Of a stretch of DNA of 39,811 nucleotides, positions 15,262-23,174 are shown piece after piece (within the stretch, counting starts at the first letter, position 1; every line of letters begins with the position of its first letter). The translations under genes and the position numbers were made by a program. The notes under the pieces were generated by a model that saw only the letters and a list, made by a program, of their open reading frames with translations, had not been told where the DNA came from and did no database searches. The DNA comes from Chitinophagaceae bacterium. GTDB lineage: Bacteria; Bacteroidota; Bacteroidia; Chitinophagales; Chitinophagaceae. The stretch is taken from NCBI GenBank assembly GCA_017998385.1, contig JAGODE010000008.1, forward strand, positions 1-39,811, written 5' to 3'.

Positions 15262-16788
15262 ATGAAACTGTTCAGAATACTTACTCCCTTATTGCTTGCC
15301 GGCTCACTGGTAAGTTGTAAGAAGGATTTTGAGGAAGTGAATACCAACCGCAATAATCCCACTTCCGTATCGCCCGATCTGCTGCTGAGCGGCGTGATCA
15401 AAAGCATGATGGATCGCCAGGTCAACGAAGCCTGGGGCATCGGCAACATCGTGGTACAACACCATGCCAAGATCCAGTTCGTAAACGAAGACCGCTACCT
15501 GTGGGGTGAGCGCAACGATATCTGGAGCAGCGTATACAATAACTACCGCAACCTGCAGAATATCTTCATCAGCCTCAAAGGTGATGAGACAAGTCCCTAC
15601 TATGGTGTATCGCTGATCATGAAATCGTGGATGTTTTCACTGGCTACCGATGCCTATGGTGATGTGCCTTACAGCGAAGCTGGTAAAGCAAAATCAGACG
15701 CCCTGTATCAACCTGCATACGATAAGCAGGAAGATATCTACACCGGTATACTGGCCGATCTTAAAAAAGCCAATGAAGTGCTGGCTACAGCCGGTACCAG
15801 CCTGGCCGGCGATGTTATGTACGGTGGTGGTGCCGGTGCCATTATAAAATGGCGCAAACTGGCCAACTCACTGCGCGTACGTTACCTCATGCGCATTTCC
15901 AAAAAGAAAGATGTGTCTGCCGAACTGCAGTCAATTGTAAGCAATCCTTCTGCAAACCCGGTATTTGAAAACAATGCGGATAATGCAGAAATGAAATACC
16001 TGGCTGCCGCACCCAATCAATGGCCGCTGTATGGTACACGCGTTGGCTCATTTGATGAGTTTCGCGTAAGCAAAACCCTCACAGACCGTCTCACGGCGCT
16101 GGGCGATTCCCGCATCAAAGTATTTGGCCGCCCTTCGCAAAAGTCAGTAGCGAACGGCACACCAAAGATCGAAGGGGTACCCAATGGTCTGAGCGATGTG
16201 GACGCACTGGCTTACAATGGTGGAGTACAGGGTGTATCGCGCGTGGGCTACACATTTGCCTGCCTTGTCTGCAACGACAACAACCAGGCACCGCCTGATC
16301 CGGCCGCTCCCCGCGCCCTGCTGATGACCTATGCCGAGCTGCAGTTTCTGTTGGCAGAAGCCCGTCAGAAAGGACTGATCACTACAGGCACAGCCGAAAC
16401 ATACTATACCAATGGTATCAATGCCAATTTCAGCTACTGGCAGTCGGTCGTACCAGCAGCCTATGGACTGGATGTGAGCATGCCTGCCGGTTATCTTACA
16501 CAGGCAACTGTTGCCTATACGGGCACAGATGCAGAAAAACTCGGCAAGATCGCCCTGCAAAAATGGATCGCTCTTTATTTCAATGGCCTCGAAGCCTGGT
16601 TTGACTGGCGCCGTACAGGTATGCCTGCCATCATTCCCGGACCTTCTAACCTCAACAACAATAAAGTACCCATCCGCTATATCTATCCCCTCGAAGCACA
16701 ATCACTCAATGGCAAAAACCGCCAGGATGCGGTGGCCCGCCAGGGTGGTACGGATGATATCAATACCAAAATGTGGTTGCTTCAGTAA
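15262..16788 (+). CDS. SusD/RagB-family outer membrane lipoprotein
   Basis: The 508-residue protein has a lipoprotein signal (about 1-20) with Cys20 in LVSCKKDF, followed by the SusD-family start FEEVNTNRNNPTSVSPDLLLSG and helical TPR-like regions. It ends in the region LEAWFDWRRTGMPAI that is typical of the SusD_2-like subgroup. The protein sits on the cell surface as the ligand-binding lid of its SusC partner. Ligand residues cannot be predicted by eye. It is separated from the next gene by 88 bases that hold a stable stem-loop. Confidence 0.95.
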   Translation: MKLFRILTPLLLAGSLVSCKKDFEEVNTNRNNPTSVSPDLLLSGVIKSMMDRQVNEAWGIGNIVVQHHAKIQFVNEDRYLWGERNDIWSSVYNNYRNLQNIFISLKGDETSPYYGVSLIMKSWMFSLATDAYGDVPYSEAGKAKSDALYQPAYDKQEDIYTGILADLKKANEVLATAGTSLAGDVMYGGGAGAIIKWRKLANSLRVRYLMRISKKKDVSAELQSIVSNPSANPVFENNADNAEMKYLAAAPNQWPLYGTRVGSFDEFRVSKTLTDRLTALGDSRIKVFGRPSQKSVANGTPKIEGVPNGLSDVDALAYNGGVQGVSRVGYTFACLVCNDNNQAPPDPAAPRALLMTYAELQFLLAEARQKGLITTGTAETYYTNGINANFSYWQSVVPAAYGLDVSMPAGYLTQATVAYTGTDAEKLGKIALQKWIALYFNGLEAWFDWRRTGMPAIIPGPSNLNNNKVPIRYIYPLEAQSLNGKNRQDAVARQGGTDDINTKMWLLQ

Positions 16789-16829
16789 TCGCTATGCGTA
16801 ACAGGCATTCAAAATAAGCAGTTGTAACA

Positions 16830-16853
16830 GGCGGGATATCTCCATATCCTGCC
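16830..16853 (+). terminator. Stem-loop between susD and the enzyme genes
   Basis: GGCGGGATAT (16830-16839) pairs with ATATCCTGCC (16844-16853) with one G-U pair and a 4-base loop, followed by TTCTTTACTT. It is weak as a full terminator and lies inside an otherwise tightly spaced gene series. A partial terminator or mRNA-stabilising hairpin that keeps SusCD levels above those of the enzymes is the likely role. Confidence 0.55.
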
Positions 16854-16876
16854 TTCTTTACTTAGAAAAAAAGAAT

Positions 16877-18202
16877 ATGACCTATCGCCTCCTTTTTTTT
16901 ACCGTATTTATTTCGTTCTGCTGTACCACTGCTACCGCCCAGGTTGCCACGGCAGGAAAGCCCTTGCCTGCCTGGCAAAAAGGCTACCTTGATATTTATC
17001 ATATAAATACAGGCCGCGGTAATGCTGCTTACTTCCTGCTGCCCGATGGCACCAGTATGCTGATCGATGCAGGTGAGTTATCGCCCCTCGATGAACGCAC
17101 ATTCACGGCGCGTAATGCGGTGATCAGACCAGACAGCACACAAAAACCTTTTGACTGGATTGCGCAGTTTATCAGCCGCGTCACGCCAGCCGGACAAACC
17201 CCCGCTATCGATTACGCACTCATCACACATTTCCACGACGATCATTTCGGCGCCTGGTATCCACAGGCACCCTGGTCAAAGTCGGGAGCATATCAACTGA
17301 CGGGTATTACCGGAGTAGGGGAGCGGATCCCTATCCGCACATTGATAGACCGCGCTTACCCTGCATATAACTATCCATATGATTTTAAGAAAACAGCTGA
17401 ACTGTATAAAGTTGGCGAAGTAGAGTTTGCCAACACCATGCATAACTATTTCGCTTTTATAAAAGAAAAACAACAGCAGGGGATGAAAATGGCACCCCTG
17501 CGTGTGGGTAGCGATCGCCAACTCGTATTACTCCGCGATGCTGCTGCCTTTCCTGCCTTTTCCATTCGCAACCTGAAATCGAACGGAGAAATATGGACAG
17601 GAAAAGATTCGGCTACCTATCAGCATTTTCCTGGTTTCAATAAAACGGATCGCAGCACCTGGCCCGATGAAAACAGCCTGAGTCTTGCATTGCTCCTGCG
17701 ATATGGAGCCTTCAGCTACTATACGGGTGGTGATAATCCGGGTAATGTATTCCTGGGCGATAACCCGCTGCGCGATGTGGAGTCGCCTATGGCCCGCGCT
17801 ATTGGTGAAGTAGACGTTGCCACGATGGATCATCACGGCAACCGAGATGCCATCAACGAAAATCAAATAAAAACATTAAAGCCAAGAGTCTGGATCGGCC
17901 AAACCTGGTCATCTGATCATCCCGGTCATGAAGTACTGATTCGCCTGGTGTCGCCCCACCTCTATAAAGAACCACGCGATCTGTTTGCGACGAATATGCT
18001 CGAAGCCAACCGCCTGGTAATTGGTCCGCTGATAGACCGATCGTATAAAAGTCAGCAGGGGCATATCGTAGTACGTGTACTGCCTGGTGGCAGCAGCTAC
18101 TATGTAATCGTACTCGACGATACCACCACCGCCATGCCGGTAAAAGCCGTTTTTGGCCCCTATACATCCAAAACATCTCCGACAGCCACTCAAACTCATT
18201 AA
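16877..18202 (+). CDS. Secreted metallo-beta-lactamase-fold hydrolase
   Basis: The 441-residue protein has a signal peptide (about 1-21, ending TATAQ) and an MBL fold. The metal motif HFHDDH spans 118-123. Other probable ligand or fold elements are LLPDGTSMLIDAGE (strand and turn), TGGDNPG and DHHGN (318-322). The arrangement (YHINTGRGNAAYFLLPDGT) resembles the ComEC/Rec2-type MBL branch, whose members cleave phosphoesters or phosphodiesters. It would act in the periplasm or at the surface. It is the first enzyme after SusCD and ends 6 bases before the next gene. Release of phosphonate headgroups from a phosphodiester-linked polymer or lipid is a reasonable guess and is not shown by the sequence. 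Confidence 0.85.
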   Translation: MTYRLLFFTVFISFCCTTATAQVATAGKPLPAWQKGYLDIYHINTGRGNAAYFLLPDGTSMLIDAGELSPLDERTFTARNAVIRPDSTQKPFDWIAQFISRVTPAGQTPAIDYALITHFHDDHFGAWYPQAPWSKSGAYQLTGITGVGERIPIRTLIDRAYPAYNYPYDFKKTAELYKVGEVEFANTMHNYFAFIKEKQQQGMKMAPLRVGSDRQLVLLRDAAAFPAFSIRNLKSNGEIWTGKDSATYQHFPGFNKTDRSTWPDENSLSLALLLRYGAFSYYTGGDNPGNVFLGDNPLRDVESPMARAIGEVDVATMDHHGNRDAINENQIKTLKPRVWIGQTWSSDHPGHEVLIRLVSPHLYKEPRDLFATNMLEANRLVIGPLIDRSYKSQQGHIVVRVLPGGSSYYVIVLDDTTTAMPVKAVFGPYTSKTSPTATQTH

Positions 18203-18208
18203 TGATTT

Positions 18209-19291
18209 ATGAAAAAGAAACTCTTTATTGCTGTACTTGCGCTCGCATCAATGCTGGGCATACGTGCACAAAAAACAGAAAATATTGTTGTAGTGACGAT
18301 GGATGGCCTGCGCTGGCAGGAAATTTTCGGCGGTGCTGACAGTCTGCTCAGCTTTGCCAAAGAGGCACCCTACAGCACCGGTTATGTACAGCAGCATTTC
18401 TGGGCTCCCACTGCCAGTGAGCGCCGCCAGAAGCTGATGCCTTTTTTCTGGAATGTGATTGCGAAAAAAGGTATCCTGCTGGGCAACCGCAATTTTGGCA
18501 ACTACTTTAATAATGCCAATCCTTACTGGTTTTCTTACCCCGGGTATAATGAAATCTTTACCGGTTATCCTGATACTGCTGTTAATTCAAACGATAAGAT
18601 TCCCAATAAGAATGAAACTGTTTTTGAATTCCTGAATAAGCTGCCGGCTTATAGTAATAAAGCAGCCGTAGTCGGCTCCTGGGATGTGTTCTCTTCTATT
18701 TTTAATGAAAAGCGATCAGGGATTCTGGTAAATGATGGCTTTCGCGATATGCCCGGTCCGCTCAATGAGCGTCAGCGCGGGTTTAACCAGCTGCAGCATG
18801 AAATGCCGCCCATCTTTCATGGCGGTGAGCGGCTCGATGTGGCTACATTTAATATCGGCTTCGAATACCTGAAAGCACAACAACCCCGTCTTTTCTTCCT
18901 GGGCCTGGGTGACACAGACGAGTTTGCCCATGGTGGCCTTTACGACATGTATCTCGATGCCGCACAGAAAGCAGACGACTGGATCCGTCGGATCTGGGAA
19001 TATATTCAATCCACTCCCGCCTATAAAGATAAAACCACGCTAATCGTAACCACAGACCATGGTCGCGGGCTGGCCGAGGGCAGCAACTGGAAACATCATG
19101 GCAGCCGTATTGCCGAAGCCAGTGAAATGTGGATGGTTGCTATCGGTCCATCTATACCTGCCGTTGGTGAAAGCAAAAAACCGGCACAGGCTTACCAGGG
19201 ACAGATTGCTGCTACTATCGCCCATTTACTGGGACAGGAATTTAAACCTGCACATCCTGTGTTGCCTGTCATTGATTTTACAAAATTCTAA
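18209..19291 (+). CDS. Secreted alkaline-phosphatase-superfamily hydrolase
   Basis: The 360-residue protein has a signal peptide (about 1-20). It carries the alkaline phosphatase/NPP/sulfatase metal sites: Asp32 in VTMDGLRW, Asp235 and His241 in LGDTDEFAHGG, Asp283-His284 in TTDHGRG and His297 in WKHHGSR. The nucleophile is probably a Thr or Ser in APTASERR (about 70-77). Superfamily members cleave phosphomonoesters, phosphodiesters, sulfate esters, and in the case of phosphonoacetate hydrolase a C-P bond. Its place between a secreted MBL hydrolase and cytoplasmic phosphonate enzymes suggests a periplasmic phosphodiesterase or phosphatase acting on the imported substrate. The exact reaction cannot be told. 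Confidence 0.88.
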   Translation: MKKKLFIAVLALASMLGIRAQKTENIVVVTMDGLRWQEIFGGADSLLSFAKEAPYSTGYVQQHFWAPTASERRQKLMPFFWNVIAKKGILLGNRNFGNYFNNANPYWFSYPGYNEIFTGYPDTAVNSNDKIPNKNETVFEFLNKLPAYSNKAAVVGSWDVFSSIFNEKRSGILVNDGFRDMPGPLNERQRGFNQLQHEMPPIFHGGERLDVATFNIGFEYLKAQQPRLFFLGLGDTDEFAHGGLYDMYLDAAQKADDWIRRIWEYIQSTPAYKDKTTLIVTTDHGRGLAEGSNWKHHGSRIAEASEMWMVAIGPSIPAVGESKKPAQAYQGQIAATIAHLLGQEFKPAHPVLPVIDFTKF

Positions 19292-19310
19292 TTACCTAAA
19301 ATAATTCCGG

Positions 19311-19898
19311 ATGCAAACAACCACTCAATCGCCGCAGGAAACAGCCCGTTATATTATCAGTCTGTATAACCAGTTTGGTGGAGAAGATTATATAGGAGAG
19401 CCTGTATCGCAACTGGAACATATGCAGCAGTGCGCACAACTGGCGGAGCAGGAAGGGTATGATGAAGAAGTTGTACTGGCTGGTTTCTTTCACGACATCG
19501 GCCATTTCTGTGAACACCTTATGCCGGTGCAGCACATGGATGGGTTTGGCATAGTAGATCATGAGAAACTCGGGGCCGACTTTTTACGCAGCCAGGGCTT
19601 TTCTGAAAAGATTGCACAGCTGGTGCAAAACCATGTGGAAGCCAAACGGTATCTCACCTTTCGTTACCCCGAGTATTATGAAAAACTCTCAGAAGCCAGT
19701 AAACGTACACTGGAGTTTCAGGGCGGGCGCATGACAGCCGAAGAGGCGGCTGCGTTTGAGGCTGACCCTTTGTTTGAGTTGCATATTAAACTGCGCCGCT
19801 GGGACGAAGGAGCCAAACTGGAACATCAGCCGCTGCAGCCCATGCTGTACTATGAATCTATGATGGTTCGTCATCTGCAGCAAACCACCCCACACTAA
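19311..19898 (+). CDS. PhnZ-like HD-domain phosphonate oxygenase
   Basis: The 195-residue protein matches the HD-domain oxygenase family of phosphonate degradation. PhnZ is a mixed-valent diiron enzyme that cleaves (R)-2-amino-1-hydroxyethylphosphonate into glycine and phosphate. The expected iron ligands are present and similarly spaced: His37, His61, Asp62, His84, His108 and Asp165. The substrate-gate pair Tyr27 and Glu30 (DYIGEPVSQLEHMQQ) also corresponds to Tyr24 and Glu27 of PhnZ. There is no signal peptide, so it acts in the cytoplasm. The hydroxylase PhnY that normally supplies the substrate is not in this window, so the substrate may enter already hydroxylated or come from another route. 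It lies 19 and 11 bases from its neighbours, in one operon. Confidence 0.88.
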   Translation: MQTTTQSPQETARYIISLYNQFGGEDYIGEPVSQLEHMQQCAQLAEQEGYDEEVVLAGFFHDIGHFCEHLMPVQHMDGFGIVDHEKLGADFLRSQGFSEKIAQLVQNHVEAKRYLTFRYPEYYEKLSEASKRTLEFQGGRMTAEEAAAFEADPLFELHIKLRRWDEGAKLEHQPLQPMLYYESMMVRHLQQTTPH

Positions 19899-19909
19899 AA
19901 CCAATCGAT

Positions 19910-20593
19910 ATGTCTATTCTACTTGCCGTATTTGATATAGCCGGTACAACCGTGGCCGATGATAATGCTGTAGCTGCTGCTTTTCAGAAAGCATTTGAGC
20001 AGCATGGAATCAGTATAGCTGAGGACGAAGTCAAACCGTTGATGGGCTATAAAAAGACGGAGGCTATACGTCTTATGCTCAATCGCCATAAGCACGACGA
20101 CAGCACAGAGAAAGTAAATGCCATTCACGAGGCATTTGTAAATGAAATGAATGATTATTATGAATACTCTCCGGCAGTGCGCCCCATGCCCGATGCGGAA
20201 TCGGTGTTTTTGCAGTTAAAAGAGAAGGGTATTCGTATCGCGCTTAATACCGGTTTTCCCCGGGCTATAGCAGATACTATTTTATCGCGTCTGCAATGGA
20301 AAGAGCGCGGATTGATCGACGACTACATTGCGAGCGACGAAGTAGCGGCCGGTCGTCCCAGCCCCTTTATGATTCGCGAACTGATGCGCCGTGCACAGGT
20401 TACGGATGCTGCACAGGTGGTGAAGATTGGTGATACTGAAGTGGATGTAGCCGAAGGCAGGCAGGCAGGTTGCAGCCTTGTAGTGGCTGTCACTACAGGT
20501 GCTTTCACAAGAGAGCAGCTGGAACCACACACACCCGATGAAATTGTAGATAATCTTTCTGCCATCCCTCATCTCATCTTTAGCCGTGCCTGA
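19910..20593 (+). CDS. PhnX-like phosphonatase (HAD superfamily)
   Basis: The 227-residue protein is a HAD hydrolase with the nucleophile motif FDIAGT (Asp9). The usual general-acid Asp two residues on is Ala, as in phosphonoacetaldehyde hydrolase. The cap has MGYKKTEAIRLML, whose Lys49 lines up with the Schiff-base lysine of PhnX (MGLLK type). Motif III/IV residues are seen in KIGDTEVDVAEG. It therefore keeps the parts needed for imine-assisted C-P bond hydrolysis of an aldehyde-type phosphonate. It is of the phosphonatase-like subgroup that commonly occurs beside FAD oxidoreductases and HD oxygenases. Its last 8 bases overlap the GTG start of the transporter. Confidence 0.88.
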   Translation: MSILLAVFDIAGTTVADDNAVAAAFQKAFEQHGISIAEDEVKPLMGYKKTEAIRLMLNRHKHDDSTEKVNAIHEAFVNEMNDYYEYSPAVRPMPDAESVFLQLKEKGIRIALNTGFPRAIADTILSRLQWKERGLIDDYIASDEVAAGRPSPFMIRELMRRAQVTDAAQVVKIGDTEVDVAEGRQAGCSLVVAVTTGAFTREQLEPHTPDEIVDNLSAIPHLIFSRA

Positions 20594-21875
20594 GATTACC
20601 ACCACTACCAGTCCGCGCATACGAAGCGGCCGCCAGCTATTGGTGGCAAGCGGTGCCGCCCTGGTGGCCTTCCTGGCCTATAGCGCCGTATACGCTTACC
20701 GCAAGCCGTTTACCACAGCTACGTTTACGGGTATCAGCTTCTGGGGAGTGAGCTATCAGACCTGGCTTATCATCAGCCAGGTAATCGGATATATGCTCAG
20801 CAAGTTTGCCGGTATCCGCTTCATCGCAGAATTAAAACGCAACGGACGCTGGAAGGCAAGTGTGATACTGGTAGGAGTAGCCTGGATCAGTCTTTTCTTT
20901 TTTGCCATTACCCCTGCACCCTATGGTGTGATCTGGTTGCTCATCAACGGATTTATGCTCGGCTTCATGTGGGGCATTATATTCAGTTATGTGGAAGGGC
21001 GCAGAGCGACTGATTTTATAGGTACCGTCATGGCCATCAGCTTCATTTTTGCCGGCGGATTTACCCGCTCCGTGGCCGGTTGGCTGATGTCTGAATGGGG
21101 CGTAACAGAAAAGTGGATGCCCTTTGTAACCGGGCTTGTTTTTATCGGTCCCTATCTGCTGTTTATTTTTTTGCTTGAACGTCTGCCTCCTCCGGATAAA
21201 GAAGATGTGAAAGAGCGTACCCAGCGTCAGCCCATGAATGCATCGGAAAGACGGGCGTTTATCAAAAAATTTGGAGTGGGTATTTTAATGGTAAGTATTA
21301 CCTATCTCTTTCTCACTATTGTGCGTGATATACGGGATAATTATATGGTCAATATCTGGAGTGAGCTGGGATATAAAGACGATTATTCGCTTTTTGCCCG
21401 CAGCGAAACACAGATATCGCTCATATTACTCGGCACCATGGCCCTTCTGGCACTGATCCGGAAAAATATGGAAGCCTTCCGGGTGATTCATGTCGTGATT
21501 GCCATTGGCTTTATACTGGCAGGTATTTCGTCCTGGTTTTTTATACAGGGCTGGATCAATGGCCGTCTGTGGATGCAGCTGGTGGGGCTGGGACTGTATA
21601 TGAGTTATATCCCGTTTAACTGTATTTTTTTTGAACGGATGATCGCGGCATTTCGTATACAGGGAAATGTTGGTTTCCTGATTTACATCGCCGATGCCTT
21701 TGGTTACCTCGGCAGCGTGACCATCATGCTTACCAAAGAGTTTATGGACATTGATCCGGGCTGGGCCGGTTTTTATTCGCACACCGTGGTGATCGGAAGT
21801 CTCATCAGTCTGGCTGGTATAATGGCTTCGTGGGGTTATTTCAATAAAAAGTATTACACACAAAATAGCAGGTAA
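20586..21875 (+). CDS. MFS transporter, probable organophosphonate/organophosphate permease
   Basis: The 429-residue protein has about twelve transmembrane helices. The N-terminal part (AYSAVYAYRKPFTTATF) resembles the organophosphate:phosphate antiporter branch (GlpT/UhpT) and the DUF5690 family of Bacteroidota. It starts with GTG, overlapping the previous gene by 8 bases; the next Met is beyond the first helix, so GTG is the only sensible start. It ends with TAATG, sharing one base with the next start. These overlaps indicate translational coupling. In this locus it most likely carries the aminophosphonate or a related small product across the inner membrane. Specificity is inferred from neighbours only. 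Confidence 0.85.
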   Translation: MPEITTTTSPRIRSGRQLLVASGAALVAFLAYSAVYAYRKPFTTATFTGISFWGVSYQTWLIISQVIGYMLSKFAGIRFIAELKRNGRWKASVILVGVAWISLFFFAITPAPYGVIWLLINGFMLGFMWGIIFSYVEGRRATDFIGTVMAISFIFAGGFTRSVAGWLMSEWGVTEKWMPFVTGLVFIGPYLLFIFLLERLPPPDKEDVKERTQRQPMNASERRAFIKKFGVGILMVSITYLFLTIVRDIRDNYMVNIWSELGYKDDYSLFARSETQISLILLGTMALLALIRKNMEAFRVIHVVIAIGFILAGISSWFFIQGWINGRLWMQLVGLGLYMSYIPFNCIFFERMIAAFRIQGNVGFLIYIADAFGYLGSVTIMLTKEFMDIDPGWAGFYSHTVVIGSLISLAGIMASWGYFNKKYYTQNSR

Positions 21876-22999
21876 TGTCGAAGACAGCAATTGTTATCGG
21901 AGCTGGTATTGTTGGATTAGCTACTGCCAGGGCGCTGGCAACGAGAGGGTATAATGTACAGGTGATTGATCGCTCTCCGCAGGCGCTGGGAGCATCGATC
22001 CGCAATTTTGGAATGATCTGGCCAATAGGTCAGCCGGACGGACACTTGTATGAGCGGGCAATGCTCTCGCGCCGTATCTGGAAAGATGTTTGCCGCGAAG
22101 CCGGTATCTGGTACGATAAAGTAGGCAGCCTGCACCTGGCTTATGAAGCAGATGAGTGGCGGGTGCTGGAAGAATTGCGCGAGCGTTTTCAGCATCGCAA
22201 CTATCTGCTGCTCGATGCAGCGGAAACAGCCAATGGCTCACCGGCCGTAGTGCGGGAGGGGTTGAGGGGTAGTTTATACAGCCCCGATGAGATGATCGTT
22301 GACCCCCGTGCAGCTATTGCACGCATCCCGGCCTGGCTTAGCGAACGCTGGGGGGTAAAATTTATATGGGGGCAGGCCGTCACGGATGTGGCTTATCCGG
22401 CGGTATATGCCGGCAGCAACGAGTGGGAAGCCGATGAAATATATGTATGCAGTGGTGCCGATTTCGAAACGCTCTATCCCCATCTTTTTGCCAGTGCGCC
22501 TATTACTAAATGCAAGCTGCAGATGATGCGCCTTGCTCCGCAACCGGGCAACTGGCGTATCGGCCCGGCACTATGCGGAGGATTGTCGCTCTTACATTAT
22601 AAGAGTTTTGAAGCAGCCAGTTCTTTGGCACAGCTCCGTGAACGGATCGAACAGCAATTGCCGCAATACCTGCAATGGGGCATACATGTAATGGTGTCGC
22701 AAAACCAGGAAGGCGCACTCACCGTGGGCGATTCGCACGAATATGGTGCAGGTCATGATCCTTTTGATAAACGTTTTATCAATGAACTGATTCTTGATTA
22801 CCTGCGTGGATTTGCCCGTTTCCCCGACGAAACCGTTGAAGAGTCGTGGCACGGGATATATGCAAAAATGAAAAATGGCCACACCGAATGGGTGGTATCG
22901 CCAGAGTCGGGTGTGACGGTGATCAATGCGCTGGGCGGAGCAGGTATGACGCTTAGTTTTGGACTTTGTGAGCAGCTGATTGCTGCCAGAAGTAAATAG
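21875..22999 (+). CDS. DAO-type FAD oxidoreductase linked to aminophosphonate degradation
   Basis: The 374-residue protein has an N-terminal Rossmann motif (AIVIGAGIVGLATARAL, Gly9, Gly11, Gly14) and an acidic residue at the end of the second strand (VIDRS), as in D-amino-acid/glycine oxidases. The C-terminal FAD-contact region INALGGAGMTLSFGL is present. It resembles the TIGR03364-type subgroup, which is regularly encoded next to phosphonatase-like HAD proteins and is thought to deaminate or demethylate aminophosphonates such as N-methyl-2-aminoethylphosphonate. The product aldehyde, phosphonoacetaldehyde, would feed the HAD enzyme encoded two genes upstream. It is the last gene of the operon. 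Confidence 0.87.
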   Translation: MSKTAIVIGAGIVGLATARALATRGYNVQVIDRSPQALGASIRNFGMIWPIGQPDGHLYERAMLSRRIWKDVCREAGIWYDKVGSLHLAYEADEWRVLEELRERFQHRNYLLLDAAETANGSPAVVREGLRGSLYSPDEMIVDPRAAIARIPAWLSERWGVKFIWGQAVTDVAYPAVYAGSNEWEADEIYVCSGADFETLYPHLFASAPITKCKLQMMRLAPQPGNWRIGPALCGGLSLLHYKSFEAASSLAQLRERIEQQLPQYLQWGIHVMVSQNQEGALTVGDSHEYGAGHDPFDKRFINELILDYLRGFARFPDETVEESWHGIYAKMKNGHTEWVVSPESGVTVINALGGAGMTLSFGLCEQLIAARSK

Positions 23000-23052
23000 T
23001 TGCTGGCAGGTGCTGAAGAGTCCCTGTCACCTCACTGCTATTTCTTACAATT

Positions 23053-23080
23053 GTAGGCCCGCGATGCATCGCGGGCCTAC
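23053..23080. repeat. Perfect 28-bp palindrome downstream of the phosphonate operon
   Basis: GTAGGCCCGCGATG is followed directly by its exact reverse complement. It has no loop and no T-run, so it is not a classical terminator. Its form resembles dispersed extragenic palindromes that start with GTAGG and end with CCTAC. It lies 53 bases after the FAD oxidoreductase stop and could protect or end the operon's mRNA. Confidence 0.75.
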
Positions 23081-23109
23081 TTGCGTGGGCAAAGCGGAAA
23101 TAAATTGGC

Positions 23110-23142
23110 TATAAAAAAATATCCTCCCGTTAAAGGGAGGAT
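23110..23142 (-). terminator. Rho-independent terminator on the minus strand
   Basis: ATCCTCCC and GGGAGGAT pair around a 6-base loop (23121-23142). On the minus strand the stem is followed by ATTTTTTTAT. It lies 32 bases after the stop of the small minus-strand gene at 23175-23358 and supports that gene being transcribed. Confidence 0.8.
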
Positions 23143-23174
23143 AAGCAAATTGTAAGGAAACATAAGCGAGTTTC

